64,000 nt of DNA from Deinococcus detaillensis (GTDB lineage Bacteria; Deinococcota; Deinococci; Deinococcales; Deinococcaceae), in assembly GCF_007280555.1 (NCBI RefSeq), contig NZ_VKDB01000015.1:1-64000 (forward strand), given 5' to 3'. The stretch's first letter is position 1, and the number at the start of each line of letters is the position of its first letter. The notes beneath the pieces are model-generated. The model was given only the letters and a program-made list of their open reading frames with translations. It made no database searches and was not told the DNA's origin. The translations under genes were made by a program, and so were the position numbers. Positions 9,457 to 19,212 of the stretch are shown here, piece after piece.

Positions 9457-9460
<4 letters not shown>
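8966..9460 (-). CDS. Secreted protein of unknown function, coupled to serS
   Basis: The 164-residue product has a short signal peptide (MKLFLLLSLLGTAAAG) and four cysteines (CFTNGC, SACFA, ARCGTG), which suggests an oxidised extracytoplasmic domain. No family is recognised. It starts at GTG 9460, overlapping the serS stop in the sequence GTGA, so translation is likely coupled to serS. A connection with seryl-tRNA synthesis is not implied by the sequence. Confidence 0.7.
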
Positions 9461-10722
<1,262 letters not shown>

Positions 10723-10775
10723 AAAGTTCCTTTGAAGTTAATAAGTGTTTGGTGGGTTGTGGGAAAAGCAAAGGC

Positions 10776-11066
10776 TTATTCCGTATCCACCGTGCGCGGC
10801 ACTTTTACGAAGCCATCCTGCATTGCGGGAGCTAAACGCTCTAGGGCCGAGTGTGGCAGCAGTTCAGCGGGCACGTCGTCGCGCATCACGTTTACGAGGG
10901 CCACCGGGCGCTGCATTTCCTCTACGCCGTCGGTGTTGACCGCCTGAAGCTGCTCGAAGTAGCCCAAAATGGCGCTCAGTTCGCCGCGCATCTGTTCGGC
11001 TTCGTCCGCGCCCAGCTCCAAGCGGGCAAGGTTCATCAGGTGGCTGAGTTCGGCAGCGTCAATCAT
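10776..11066 (-). CDS. gatC: Aspartyl/glutamyl-tRNA amidotransferase subunit C
   Basis: GatC is the small stabilising subunit of GatCAB, which converts Glu-tRNA-Gln or Asp-tRNA-Asn to the amidated form. The 96-residue protein shows the family hallmarks [10 protein letters not shown] near the N-terminus and the central [18 protein letters not shown] start at ATG 11066, 7 bases after a TACAAT -10 box, which removes 13 unconserved residues from the longest frame. GatA and GatB are not adjacent. The amidase at 15720 is not an obvious GatA. Confidence 0.92.
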   Translation of the reverse strand: MIDAAELSHLMNLARLELGADEAEQMRGELSAILGYFEQLQAVNTDGVEEMQRPVALVNVMRDDVPAELLPHSALERLAPAMQDGFVKVPRTVDTE

Positions 11067-11073
11067 GGGCGCT

Positions 11074-11079
11074 ATTGTA
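11074..11079 (-). promoter_or_regulatory. -10 box, leaderless gatC
   Basis: TACAAT (minus strand), 7 bases before the ATG at 11066. It is one of the best matches in the window. Confidence 0.65.
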
Positions 11080-11134
11080 GGGGAAAAGCGGGGCTGGCCT
11101 CTCATCGCCGCACCCCGCTCGTTTGGTGGTTCAA

Positions 11135-11500
11135 TTACTCTGAGTCGGTAACTTCAATGTCGCGGCCCACTTGGCTTTGAATTTGGTCTTTGACACACGT
11201 CAGGCGGACTTGATTGCTTTTCAGCGGCCAAATCTTGTCGTGGGCTTCCATACTCAAATGGTTGTCCACCAGATCAAAAGTGACGGTCAGAAACTTGCCC
11301 TTGGTCATCAGCTTACGGCCCGAGATCGCCAGTTCATGTGTGACTTGGTCTGCCACACACAAAAAGCGCTTGGGGCCGCTGCTGGCGTCCAGTTCCACAC
11401 CATTTTTGATGGTTTTGACACGGACTTCCATGACACGGTCTTGGGCTAGAGCTGAACCGAGCAGTCCAGCCAGTATCAACACAACAGTTTTGCGGTTCAC
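11135..11500 (-). CDS. Small secreted protein of unknown function
   Basis: The 121-residue product has a signal peptide ([15 protein letters not shown]) and a mature domain with two cysteines in similar contexts (FLCVADQ and LTCVKDQ). No family is recognised. The start is GTG 11500, which overlaps the stop of the upstream gene as GTGA. The two genes are therefore probably translated together, and both products are exported. Confidence 0.7.
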   Translation of the reverse strand: MNRKTVVLILAGLLGSALAQDRVMEVRVKTIKNGVELDASSGPKRFLCVADQVTHELAISGRKLMTKGKFLTVTFDLVDNHLSMEAHDKIWPLKSNQVRLTCVKDQIQSQVGRDIEVTDSE

Positions 11501-12777
11501 TGACTCAGCACCCAACTCGTTCCGGTGGCCGCGTCCCAGATGTGCAGCACTTTTTTGAACGACACCACGTACTGCTTGGTGCCCGGAATGGCCGCCACGA
11601 TATTGACGTCACTGTCGCGGCCACTGCTGAGGCTGCCGACTTTAATTTGCTTGAGCGTGCGGTCACCGCTGGCCGGATCAATCAGCACCACGTCCGAGTA
11701 ATCGTCGTTGGCTCCGGTGCGAATGGTGGCGATGCCCGCGCCGCCAGTGGCCAGCGTGCCGAGGTAGCCGACTTGGGCGTCACCACTTCCCTTGCTGCGG
11801 GCCGGAGTCTGAACATTTTTGAGGCTGATGGTGCGGCGGGTTCCGTCTTTGGTGTTGACGGCAAGTAAGGTGTTGCCGCTGGGGTTGGGGCCGGTGGCAG
11901 TCACAAACTCGCCGCCAACTAGGGCACTGGCAAACACCAGTGGGCTGAGGGTATTGATGGTCGCGCCAGAGCCGACTTGGGAGGTGCCGTCGGCAAAATA
12001 CTGGCTGACCCAAGTGCAGCTTCCACCAGCGAGTGGCACTTTGACGAGGCCCGCGCCGGTGCCGGACGGATTGTTGACCATCATCAAATACAGATTCTGG
12101 GCGTCGGCCTCAAAAGTTTCGGCGGGCTTGAGGGAAGTTTTGTCGCCACCCTTACACAATGAATCGCTGCTCTGGTTAAAGCGGCTTTTTTCAATATCCC
12201 GAATGGCACTCGGCCCCGACGGTGCGGCGTCATTGAAGACTCTAGAAGCCCAGATGAGCGTGCGATTGCCGGTTTTGGAATCAATTTTAATAATCTCCGT
12301 GCGTTGTTGTAAGCCCTTGTCCACGAGAGCCAGAATGCTGCCGCTGGGGCCGGGCCGCACCACTTCCACGCGGCCCAAGTCGTACGCCTCGGCGCTTTGG
12401 CCCTTGTCGCTGACATACTTGACGCCCGACCCATGCCACTCCTCGCCGTCGTAGCCGCTGACGACGCTGCGGTTGCCGGTGGCGAGGTCAACCCGCATCA
12501 CCACGCCCTGATTGTCTTGTTGGCCGCCAAACTCCACCGGCACCATCACGCTGTTGCTGGCCGCGTCCACATAACCCGAGCCGATTTTAACAAGTCCGCC
12601 CAAATTAAACGGCAAGCCACTGCCGATTTTGCCTTGATTGCTGTCTTTGAGCGTGCAGCGGACATTGCTGGCATCTTTTGAGCAGTTGACAGTCGGCAGA
12701 TTCAGCGCGTAGACACTGCTGGATACACCCAGCAGTAGAGCAAGAAGTCGTGTTTTGGAGTGAAGTTTTTGGCGCAT
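11497..12777 (-). CDS. Secreted beta-propeller-like protein
   Basis: The 426-residue product has a signal peptide (LLALLLGVSSSVYA). The short motif (T/S/D)G(N/D/T)R(S/T/R) recurs in DLATGNRSVV, DSKTGNRTLIW, NTKDGTRRTIS and DPASGDRTLKQ. Such repeats are typical of beta-propeller blades in secreted Deinococcus proteins, so a propeller fold is the best guess, but no catalytic function is visible. The start at ATG 12777 is fixed by an AGGAGAACC Shine-Dalgarno and the signal peptide. It is coupled to the small secreted gene at 11135. Confidence 0.7.
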   Translation of the reverse strand: MRQKLHSKTRLLALLLGVSSSVYALNLPTVNCSKDASNVRCTLKDSNQGKIGSGLPFNLGGLVKIGSGYVDAASNSVMVPVEFGGQQDNQGVVMRVDLATGNRSVVSGYDGEEWHGSGVKYVSDKGQSAEAYDLGRVEVVRPGPSGSILALVDKGLQQRTEIIKIDSKTGNRTLIWASRVFNDAAPSGPSAIRDIEKSRFNQSSDSLCKGGDKTSLKPAETFEADAQNLYLMMVNNPSGTGAGLVKVPLAGGSCTWVSQYFADGTSQVGSGATINTLSPLVFASALVGGEFVTATGPNPSGNTLLAVNTKDGTRRTISLKNVQTPARSKGSGDAQVGYLGTLATGGAGIATIRTGANDDYSDVVLIDPASGDRTLKQIKVGSLSSGRDSDVNIVAAIPGTKQYVVSFKKVLHIWDAATGTSWVLSQ

Positions 12778-12897
12778 GGTTCTCCTGTTGAGCTTGAATG
12801 GGGTTAATAGTGACATAGTTCACAGTCGCCGCTTCATCATGCCTGATGCTGGGTGGCTGGTGTATTCAGGATTTTTTAATGGCAGGAGGACTGACGC

Positions 12898-14163
12898 TTA
12901 CTGCCGCGCCCTATATTCTTCGCTCGCCAGCTTGATGCACAGCGCCACTGCCTGCATCGCTTCGCGCACCTCGGCAACGGGCGGGCGGCTCGGTGACAAG
13001 CGGATATTGCGGTTGTGCGGGTCTTTGCCGCCCGGATAGGTGGCCCCGGCGGGCGTGAGGCTGACTCCAGCTTGCTCGGCCAATTCCACCACGCGCTCAG
13101 CCACCGGCAAGGCTGTATCGAGGCTGACGAAATAGCCGCCTTTGGGGGATTTCCAAGACGCGTACTGGCCGCCCTCACCGAGTTCGGCACTCAGGACGTC
13201 ATGCACCGCTTGAAATTTAGGCGCGAGCAGGGCGGCGTGGCGGCGCATCAGTCCCTCTACGCCGCCCGGATACTGCTCAAAAAACTTGACGTGACGCAGT
13301 TGCTCGACTTTATTCGGCCCGATGCTCTGGGCGTTGAGCAGCTTGCTCAGGTAAGCGATATTGGCTTCGCTGCTGGCCATGAATCCCAGACCCGCGCCGG
13401 CCAGGGTAATTTTGCTGGTGGAGGCGAACACCACCGCGCGGTCAGGGTGTCCGGCCTCGGCGCAGAGCTGCACCAAATTGACCGGCATGTCGCGGTCATC
13501 TTCAAACAGGTGGTGAACGCGGTAAGCGTCGTCGGCGAAGATGGTGAAGTCGGGCGCTGCCGCTTTCAAGCTGGCTAGGCGTTGTGCTTTGGCCGCGCTG
13601 ATGCTTTCGCCGCCGGGGTTGCTGTAGGTCGGCACGAACAAGAGGCCCTTGACGAGTTCGTCGCTGACCAGTTTTTCGATGGCGTCCACGTCAGGGCCGT
13701 CGTCTTGCATCTCCACCGTCAGCAGCTCGAAGCCCAGCGTCTCCAGCAGCAAAAAGTGGCGATCATAACCTGGCACCGTCACGATCATTTTAGGCTTGCC
13801 CTCTAACCTGACCCAGGGCTTGGGGCTCCCCTTCAGGCCGTGCAGCAAAGCGGCGGTCAGCACGAAGCCTTGCAGCTCCAAGCTGGCATTGTTCCAAACG
13901 ATGATGTTGGCGGCCTTCACGTCCAGGTATTTGCCGAACAGTTCGCGGGCTTCGGGAAGTCCCTGCACGCCGCCGGGGTAATTGCGGGTATCCAGCTTGC
14001 CCGCCATGTAGTCGCCCTCACCCAAAATAGTCAGCAGGCCGTTGCTCAAATCAAAATCCGCGTCGCTGGGCTGGCCGCGCTGCATGTTGAGCTTCAAGTT
14101 TTTGGCTTTGAGGGCGGCGTATTGTGCCTGCGTAGAGTTGCCTGTAGGGTGAGAAGTCGTCAT
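12898..14163 (-). CDS. Aspartate aminotransferase, type Ic-like (PLP-dependent)
   Basis: This is a 421-residue fold-type I aminotransferase. The PLP lysine is in STSKITLAGAGLGF near residue 250. Other conserved blocks are RNYPGGVQGLPEAR, VPTYSNPGGES and the substrate-binding arginine in NIRLSPSRPP near the C-terminus. This pattern matches the subgroup described for Corynebacterium glutamicum aspartate aminotransferase (PF12897) better than the classic AspC. A TAAGCT -10 box lies 6 bases before the ATG. It probably interconverts aspartate/2-oxoglutarate and oxaloacetate/glutamate. Confidence 0.85.
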   Translation of the reverse strand: MTTSHPTGNSTQAQYAALKAKNLKLNMQRGQPSDADFDLSNGLLTILGEGDYMAGKLDTRNYPGGVQGLPEARELFGKYLDVKAANIIVWNNASLELQGFVLTAALLHGLKGSPKPWVRLEGKPKMIVTVPGYDRHFLLLETLGFELLTVEMQDDGPDVDAIEKLVSDELVKGLLFVPTYSNPGGESISAAKAQRLASLKAAAPDFTIFADDAYRVHHLFEDDRDMPVNLVQLCAEAGHPDRAVVFASTSKITLAGAGLGFMASSEANIAYLSKLLNAQSIGPNKVEQLRHVKFFEQYPGGVEGLMRRHAALLAPKFQAVHDVLSAELGEGGQYASWKSPKGGYFVSLDTALPVAERVVELAEQAGVSLTPAGATYPGGKDPHNRNIRLSPSRPPVAEVREAMQAVALCIKLASEEYRARQ

Positions 14164-14169
14164 GCACTC

Positions 14170-14175
14170 AGCTTA
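14170..14175 (-). promoter_or_regulatory. -10 box, leaderless aminotransferase gene
   Basis: TAAGCT (minus strand), 6 bases before the ATG at 14163. Confidence 0.6.
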
Positions 14176-14209
14176 ACGGATGGGCGGTGTCTTGATCTTT
14201 GCCCACACT

Positions 14210-14983
14210 CTACAAGCTCTTCGCCGCCCACAGCAGCAGCGGAGCCACCAGCAGGGCCGGCAAGAAGCTGGCGACCCTCACCCGTTTGTCTTCTTCAAAG
14301 CCCAGCCCCGCCAGCATCAGATTCCAAGCGATGCCCGCAATCATCAGCCCGCCCGCGCCGGTGATTAGCAGCACATAGGGGTTGCTGTTCAGCGTGCTGG
14401 GGTCGGCCCCACCCAGTAGCGCACTGGCTAGGCCCCCAGAGGCCAGCGCGATGCCGCCCTGAATCACCAGCACGGCGGCGGCGCTGAGCAGCACCCCGAC
14501 GCCGTAAATGCTGGCCAGCGCAATAGACGAAATACCGTCGAGCGTGGCCTTGAGGATGTAGGAACTGTTGTCACCGGTCAGGCCGTTTTGGATGCCGCCC
14601 ACCAACGTCAGCGGGCCGACGCAAAAGAGCAGGGCCGCCGCCACGAAGCCTTCTGTAAATTGCCCCTCGCCTTTTAAGCGGCGCTTGAGGGTGTCGCCGA
14701 GAGTGGACAGACGCTCTTCCAATTTCAGCGCTTCACCGATCACCGCGCCGAGCGCCAGCCCCACCAAAGCCAAAATCACCCCCGGAATAGAGCCAGCCTT
14801 GACGCTGTTTAAGCTGCCTGCCATGCCAAAGGCGATATACAGCGTCACCAAACTCAGCACTTGCAGCAAGGTGCGCTGGGTGCGCGGCGGCAAGCGGCTG
14901 CCCAAGAACAAACCGATGCTGGAGCCGATCAGCACGGTGGCGGTGTTGATCAAGGTGCCGGAAAGCTGCGTGAGAAGAGACAT
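14210..14983 (-). CDS. DUF554 family membrane protein
   Basis: This 257-residue protein has about seven hydrophobic helices and family features of DUF554: an N-terminal GTLINTATVLIGSSIG segment, FCVGPLTLVGGIQNGL near residue 130 and a C-terminal GAGGLMIAGIAWN helix. The function of the family is unknown; it is a putative transporter. I start at ATG 14983, 7 bases after a TAGCAT -10 box, rather than at earlier in-frame codons. Confidence 0.85.
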   Translation of the reverse strand: MSLLTQLSGTLINTATVLIGSSIGLFLGSRLPPRTQRTLLQVLSLVTLYIAFGMAGSLNSVKAGSIPGVILALVGLALGAVIGEALKLEERLSTLGDTLKRRLKGEGQFTEGFVAAALLFCVGPLTLVGGIQNGLTGDNSSYILKATLDGISSIALASIYGVGVLLSAAAVLVIQGGIALASGGLASALLGGADPSTLNSNPYVLLITGAGGLMIAGIAWNLMLAGLGFEEDKRVRVASFLPALLVAPLLLWAAKSL

Positions 14984-14990
14984 GAGCGCC

Positions 14991-14996
14991 ATGCTA
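14991..14996 (-). promoter_or_regulatory. -10 box, leaderless DUF554 gene
   Basis: TAGCAT (minus strand), 7 bases before the ATG at 14983. Confidence 0.55.
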
Positions 14997-15184
14997 GCGC
15001 GGCGGTGGGGCCGCTCTTCAGGAGGGGCCACCCGCCAACTTTCTCCGGGGCGGGCGAAGCGCTTACTTTGGCGCTCACTTGAAGTGAGGCGGAGTCGGGA
15101 GCTGATGAGGGGTACGCCTCCACTTCTTTAATTTATCTCATTTAAATTGCCTCAAGAACAAGCTGAAAGTGCCTTGACATTCGC

Positions 15185-15384
15185 TGCTATAGTGAAGGGC
15201 AAGTTGAATATGCTGACTGGGTTTCAACCACTTCTGCACCCTCAGCGGCCTGCGTTTAGCGGGTCAAGTGGGCCGGGAGGTCAAGCTGGGCTGCGGGCCG
15301 TTTGGCACGGCGTGAATGTTCTGCCCTGCTTGAGCGCACAACTGAACTTACCAAATCTGAGGCCCCCTTCTGGCGGCCTTTTTT
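15185..15384 (+). ncRNA. Candidate small RNA or attenuated leader
   Basis: TGCTATAGT (15185-15193) is an extended -10 element. About 165 bases downstream lies an intrinsic terminator: AGGCC (15360-15364) pairs with GGCCT (15375-15379), with further CC/GG pairs inside, followed by six Ts. The roughly 185-base transcript has no convincing reading frame. It could be an independent small RNA or an attenuated leader of the HTH gene 72 bases further on. It does not match 6S, SRP, tmRNA or RNase P motifs that I know. Confidence 0.4.
15360..15384 (+). terminator. Intrinsic terminator upstream of HTH gene
   Basis: Stem AGGCC/GGCCT with an inner CC/GG, then TTTTTT. It lies between the extended -10 promoter and the HTH gene, so it may be an attenuator. 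Confidence 0.6.
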
Positions 15385-15455
15385 CGTCTTTGTCGGCTTA
15401 TCCGTGGTGGTTAGCTCTTTGGGTGGCTTTTGCCTGCCCTAACTCGGAGGAACAG

Positions 15456-15665
15456 ATGACCCTAAGCGAACAGTTCCAGACCCTGCCCAAGCTCCTGAAA
15501 GTCAGCGAAGTGGCCGATTTTACCGGCACCCACGAGCGCACCGTGCGCCGCTGGATCAGAGATGGCCGAATGCCCGCTGTGGAAAGTCCCGCCGGCATCC
15601 GCGTGCCGCGCCGCACGCTCTGGCGCTTTTTGGGTCTGGACTTGGCTGTTTCGCCCGCCGCCTGA
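15456..15665 (+). CDS. Small helix-turn-helix protein (excisionase/MerR-like)
   Basis: A 69-residue protein, almost entirely one HTH_17-type domain: LLKVSEVADFTGTHERTVRRW (about residues 12-33, quoted here in part) followed by DGRMPAV and RVPRRTLWRFL. Such domains occur in phage excisionases and stand-alone DNA-binding proteins. No phage or plasmid genes are nearby, so a chromosomal regulator is more likely. The start at ATG 15456 is fixed by the CGGAGG Shine-Dalgarno. The longer frame from 15147 would run through the terminator and is unlikely. Confidence 0.75.
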   Translation: MTLSEQFQTLPKLLKVSEVADFTGTHERTVRRWIRDGRMPAVESPAGIRVPRRTLWRFLGLDLAVSPAA

Positions 15666-15688
15666 AGTTGCCCGCACCCCGCCCCGCT

Positions 15689-15709
15689 CCCGCTTCGGCG
15701 GGGGTTTTT
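15689..15709 (+). terminator. Terminator with UUCG tetraloop
   Basis: CCCGC-TTCG-GCGGG followed by GG and TTTTT, 24 bases after the HTH gene. It is a compact, stable intrinsic terminator. Confidence 0.85.
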
Positions 15710-15719
15710 GCTGAGTTGG

Positions 15720-16898
15720 TCAGGGGTTGGCGAGTTGTTTCTCTAAGCCCAGTGCCAAGCCCAGTACCTCGGCGTCTTGTTGCCAAGCGGTCACCAGTTG
15801 TACGCCCACGCTCAGGCCACCCGCAGGGCAGGGGAGAGCCAGCGTCGGCACGCCCAGCAAGCTAAACGGCACGGTCAAGCGCAAAACGGCCACCCGCAGC
15901 GGCGTTTGACCCTCGGGCAAAGTCAGATGGTCTTGGCCGATGAGCGGCGCAGCGCTCGGCACGGCGGGAGCCAGCAGCACGTCGAAAGTGTCAAATAGGG
16001 TGGCAAGTTGGTCGCGGTAAATCTGGCGCTGGGCAAAGGCCGCTTGAACGTCTTCGGCCGTGCGGGCCGCGCCCAGACGCAGCAGCGCTTCGGTGCCGGC
16101 ACTAAAGCCTGTCGGTGAGTCTTTCAGCGCCGAGGCGTGGATAGCCGCCGCCTCGCTCTGCACGATGGGGCTGTAAGCGTCCAGCATATCGGGCAATTCA
16201 ATTTCGCTGAGCTGTGCGCCAAGTGTCTTGAGCTGCGCCGCCGTTTCATCCAGCGCGGCGAGCGCTCCGGCTTGTAGCCAGTCGATGGGCCGCCACAGTC
16301 CCACTTTCTTTCCAGCCCAGCTTTGGGCTTTCACGCTCTCCCCGCTCAGCACGGTGTGGAGCCGGGCCGCCAGCGCCACATCACGGGTCAGCGGCCCAGT
16401 GTGGTCGCAAGTGAGACTCAGCGGCAGCACGCCCAGAGTCGGCCAAGCCGGATGCCCCTTGGTCGGCTTGAACCCCACCACCCCGCACCACGCCGCCGGA
16501 ACGCGCAGGCTGCCGCCGGTATCGGTGCCCAAAGCGAAATCCACTTCGCCCCGCGCCACCGTGATGGCCGCGCCGCTGCTGGAACCGCCGGGCATCCGGG
16601 AGGAATCGAGCGGATTGTGCCCCGGCGTCACCGGATTCGCGCCGCTGATGCCGAGGGCAATTTCGTGCAGGTGGGTTTTGCCCAGCAGGGTCGCGCCCAG
16701 TTCGAGCAGGCGACTCACCAGTGGGCTGGGCGGCAAGCTCGGCAGCGCCGCGTGGGTGGAGGCCCGCAGCGGCCAGCCTTCCACCTCAAACAGGTCTTTG
16801 GCGCTGAAGGTCAGGCCAGAAAGTGGCCCGCCCGCCGCGCCCGCCAGCGGCTCGTCCGGCAGGTAAGCCCACGCGCCCCAGTCATTGCCCCCGCTCAC
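15720..16898 (-). CDS. Amidase-signature family hydrolase
   Basis: The 392-residue protein carries the Ser-cisSer-Lys catalytic set: lysine in TFSAKDLFEV near residue 35, the cis-serine in PGGSSSGAA near 110 and the nucleophile serine in GTDTGGSLRVPA near 135. The family hydrolyses amides; members include GatA and allophanate hydrolase. It is shorter than typical GatA (about 480) and not linked to gatB, so I keep it generic. The start is GTG 16898, overlapping the stop of the LEA-type gene as GTGA. Confidence 0.85.
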   Translation of the reverse strand: MSGGNDWGAWAYLPDEPLAGAAGGPLSGLTFSAKDLFEVEGWPLRASTHAALPSLPPSPLVSRLLELGATLLGKTHLHEIALGISGANPVTPGHNPLDSSRMPGGSSSGAAITVARGEVDFALGTDTGGSLRVPAAWCGVVGFKPTKGHPAWPTLGVLPLSLTCDHTGPLTRDVALAARLHTVLSGESVKAQSWAGKKVGLWRPIDWLQAGALAALDETAAQLKTLGAQLSEIELPDMLDAYSPIVQSEAAAIHASALKDSPTGFSAGTEALLRLGAARTAEDVQAAFAQRQIYRDQLATLFDTFDVLLAPAVPSAAPLIGQDHLTLPEGQTPLRVAVLRLTVPFSLLGVPTLALPCPAGGLSVGVQLVTAWQQDAEVLGLALGLEKQLANP

Positions 16899-17395
16899 GG
16901 TAAGATGGCGGGCTGCTGAAATAAGCCCTGCGTCAGCGTGTACGGCCCAAAGCTCGGTTTGCCCAGCATTCCGAGGTCGGCGGTGAAAGTTCCGTCCAAG
17001 CGGTAGGGCATCTCGCGCCCCCGCGCCACTTGCAGCCAAATGGCGGTGTTCTGAAAGCTGACCGGAATCTCCAGAAAAGCGTCCTGATCGGCGCTGCCAC
17101 GCGGCGGCAAATTGACATTCGGCAAATCCACCGTACCTACGTCGCTGCCGTTGAGGTAAAAGTGCGCGTTGATGTTGGCCAGCCGCGCCGGAACCGGATT
17201 GGGGTTGTCAATGCGGAGTTTGAGCGTCACGCGGGCGATGGCCGGTGAGCCGAGACTCAGCCCCGTTAAGCGGGTTTGCACGACGCTGAAGGTGGGCACT
17301 TTGATGACTTGTTGCAGCGCGGGCGCACAACTGCTCAGGCCCAGCACGGCGGCCGTCAGAAGGGCGCAGAGCGCGAAACGGATGGGCAGCATCAT
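16895..17395 (-). CDS. LEA type 2 (WHy-domain) lipoprotein
   Basis: The 166-residue protein has a lipoprotein signal with lipobox LSSC at about residues 20-23. The mature domain contains RIDNPNPVPARLANINAHFY, the hallmark of the LEA_2/WHy fold associated with desiccation tolerance in plants and bacteria. A role in dryness protection is suggested by family only. The leaderless start is supported by TAGACT 7 bases before ATG 17395. It is coupled to the amidase gene. Confidence 0.8.
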   Translation of the reverse strand: MMLPIRFALCALLTAAVLGLSSCAPALQQVIKVPTFSVVQTRLTGLSLGSPAIARVTLKLRIDNPNPVPARLANINAHFYLNGSDVGTVDLPNVNLPPRGSADQDAFLEIPVSFQNTAIWLQVARGREMPYRLDGTFTADLGMLGKPSFGPYTLTQGLFQQPAILP

Positions 17396-17402
17396 GGCTC
17401 AG

Positions 17403-17469
17403 AGTCTACCCCCAGATTCGAGTGGATATCGGCTCCGGTTAGCCCCCGCTCCAGCGCTGCCGCTAGACT
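17403..17469. promoter_or_regulatory. Divergent leaderless promoters
   Basis: The -10 box TAGACT on the minus strand (17403-17408) serves the LEA-type gene at a distance of 7 bases. The same hexamer on the plus strand (17464-17469) serves the gene at 17476 at 6 bases. Confidence 0.65.
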
Positions 17470-17475
17470 ACGGGC

Positions 17476-18450
17476 ATGACGCCTCGCCTTTTTTTCCGCT
17501 CCCTGCTCAAGCTCACCTTGCTCGGCTCGACTCTTCTTGCCTCTGCTCTCCTCGGTTCGGCTCAGGCCGTGACCTACGACTTCGGCGCTTCGCTGGCGTC
17601 TTCCGATCTGGCGGTATCCGGTGTGCGGGCCTTCAGCGTTCGGGCGGGCGTGTCTGATGTGCTGCTGGGTCAAAACCGCTTTTCGCTGGCGCTCTCCAAC
17701 CGCGCCGCCGAAGTGGGTGTGCAGCGCAACCAAGCCCTGTTTACCATCGGCACGGTGCGTTTGGCGGCCAGCGGCGCACTGGTGTATGCGGGGCCAATCG
17801 GCACACGCCTGAGGGCCGAGGCCAGCGGCAGTCTGGGGCCGGTGGCGCTGAGTGCGTCGGGGCAGCTCTGGAATTCGCCCGCTGCGGCGCTCGACCCGCT
17901 CTTGGTCTGGAGCCAGATGCCGGTCAATCTTAACGCTTCAGGCTTGCAGGCCAATCTGGAAGCCAAATACCGCCCCTCACGCGACTTGATTTTGACGTTT
18001 GCCGGTGAACTGGGCAGCCAAAGCCTCGCCTCGCTGACGGGCGAGTGGCGGGCAGACGCCCTGAGCTACCGCTTGGGAGCCAGCGCCGGAAAAGGCGTCG
18101 TGGCCGCACTGGCGGGCGTGACTTACCGCGCCGAGAACTTCACCGTGGCTGCCGACGCGCTGGTGGGCCGTGCCGCAGCAGGTCAAGCAACTTTGGGAGG
18201 CGCACTCAGTTTGGACGCTCCAGCGGCGCTGCCCCTCAACGATGCCCAAGCCATCGGCCTGAGCGCTTACCTCAAGTACGAGCCTTGGCGCACGGCCGCT
18301 TTGCCGCTCCGGTACGGCGTAGATGTGGACGTGCCGCTGGGCGCGGCGGTTGACGGCCAGCTCAATCTCGGACTGCGCGGCGGCAGCGGCGGCTTCGGGG
18401 TGCGGGCAGGCTACACCTTTACGCCGGGCGCGGGAACTTCCGGGCCGTGA
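17476..18450 (+). CDS. Secreted, barrel-like envelope protein of unknown function
   Basis: The 324-residue product has a long signal peptide (about residues 1-31, ending GSAQA). The rest alternates hydrophobic and polar residues in short strands (for example LSYRLGASAGKG, VRAGYTFTPGAG), and an aromatic residue lies near the C-terminus. This pattern resembles an outer-membrane beta-barrel, which fits the Deinococcus double envelope. No named family is recognised. Confidence 0.6.
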   Translation: MTPRLFFRSLLKLTLLGSTLLASALLGSAQAVTYDFGASLASSDLAVSGVRAFSVRAGVSDVLLGQNRFSLALSNRAAEVGVQRNQALFTIGTVRLAASGALVYAGPIGTRLRAEASGSLGPVALSASGQLWNSPAAALDPLLVWSQMPVNLNASGLQANLEAKYRPSRDLILTFAGELGSQSLASLTGEWRADALSYRLGASAGKGVVAALAGVTYRAENFTVAADALVGRAAAGQATLGGALSLDAPAALPLNDAQAIGLSAYLKYEPWRTAALPLRYGVDVDVPLGAAVDGQLNLGLRGGSGGFGVRAGYTFTPGAGTSGP

Positions 18451-18511
18451 GCAGGGGCATCCTCCTAACACTTCGTCAGCCGATCTCCGGGCTTCTCATG
18501 AGAGCCGGCGC

Positions 18512-18517
18512 GATACT
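18512..18517 (+). promoter_or_regulatory. -10 box, leaderless LolA-like gene
   Basis: GATACT, 6 bases before the ATG at 18524. Confidence 0.5.
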
Positions 18518-18523
18518 TTGCCT

Positions 18524-19204
18524 ATGCGTAAACACTCTCTCGCCGTGCTGAGTTTGCTCGGCGCGTTTTCATTGGCTCAACTCTCTTCCGCTTCTGCCCA
18601 AACGGCTGACGCCATCCTCAACAACATTGCCAGCGCCCAGAAGTCGGTCAAAGACATCAGCTTCCGGGTATCAGGAACGGCAGATCAGGGCGGCGGCGTC
18701 CAGAAGCTCGACCTCAACGTGCAGACTATTCCGGCGTCCAGCTTGGCCCGGGTGGTCTTCAACGCGCCCGACGCGCTGGCCGACAATATCGTGATCGTCA
18801 GCAGCCAAGAAATCCGCAATTACTTGTACCTCACCAACCAGATCACCGTCACCAGCCTCAAAAAAGCCCTGAACGGTCAGGATTTGGGCGGTCTGGATCT
18901 GTCGCAGCTCAGCAATCTGGTGTCGGCCCTCAAAACCCGTTACGACGTCAAAGTGCTCGGCAGCACCGGCGCGGCCCCCAACCGCATCTACGAACTGGAA
19001 GCCGATCCCAAAACTGGCGTGCAGGGCGGCTCCACCCATATTTTCGTCAGCGAAAACGGCTGGCGGCCCACCCGCTTTCAGGCGATCGATCCCAAAGGCA
19101 AAGTGGTGGCCGATCTGGTGGTCAGCAACTACAAAACCAACTCCGGCCTGAGCGCCGCCAAGCTGACGCAGCTTCCCAAAGACGCCGAAGTGATTAAGCA
19201 GTAA
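18524..19204 (+). CDS. LolA-like outer-membrane lipoprotein carrier protein
   Basis: A 226-residue periplasmic protein: signal peptide ending ASAQT, then a domain that reads like LolA/DUF4292 (DILNNIASAQKSVKDISFRVSG at the start, repeated beta-strands, and VVADLVVSNYKTN near the end). Family members bind lipoproteins or lipids in a half-open barrel. The start at ATG 18524 gives a clean signal peptide and lies 6 bases after GATACT. The structured repeat C begins 9 bases after the stop codon. Confidence 0.7.
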   Translation: MRKHSLAVLSLLGAFSLAQLSSASAQTADAILNNIASAQKSVKDISFRVSGTADQGGGVQKLDLNVQTIPASSLARVVFNAPDALADNIVIVSSQEIRNYLYLTNQITVTSLKKALNGQDLGGLDLSQLSNLVSALKTRYDVKVLGSTGAAPNRIYELEADPKTGVQGGSTHIFVSENGWRPTRFQAIDPKGKVVADLVVSNYKTNSGLSAAKLTQLPKDAEVIKQ

Positions 19205-19212
19205 GGCTCTGA

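Larger units (their letters stand above)
14984..15455. other. Intergenic region with candidate small RNA
   Basis: The 472 bases between DUF554 and the HTH gene hold an AT-rich palindrome AATTTA-N7-TAAATT (15130-15148), an extended -10 promoter at 15185-15193, an intrinsic terminator at 15360-15384 and a Shine-Dalgarno sequence before 15456. I see no further gene. Confidence 0.5.

Noticed and set aside
15174..15193. TTGACA and TATAGT as one promoter
   Set aside because: The two hexamers are only 8 bases apart. I kept the extended -10 instead.
15720..16898. Amidase as GatA to go with gatC
   Set aside because: It is shorter than GatA, is coupled to a LEA-type lipoprotein gene, and gatB is absent. 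The amidase signature alone is shared by many hydrolases.
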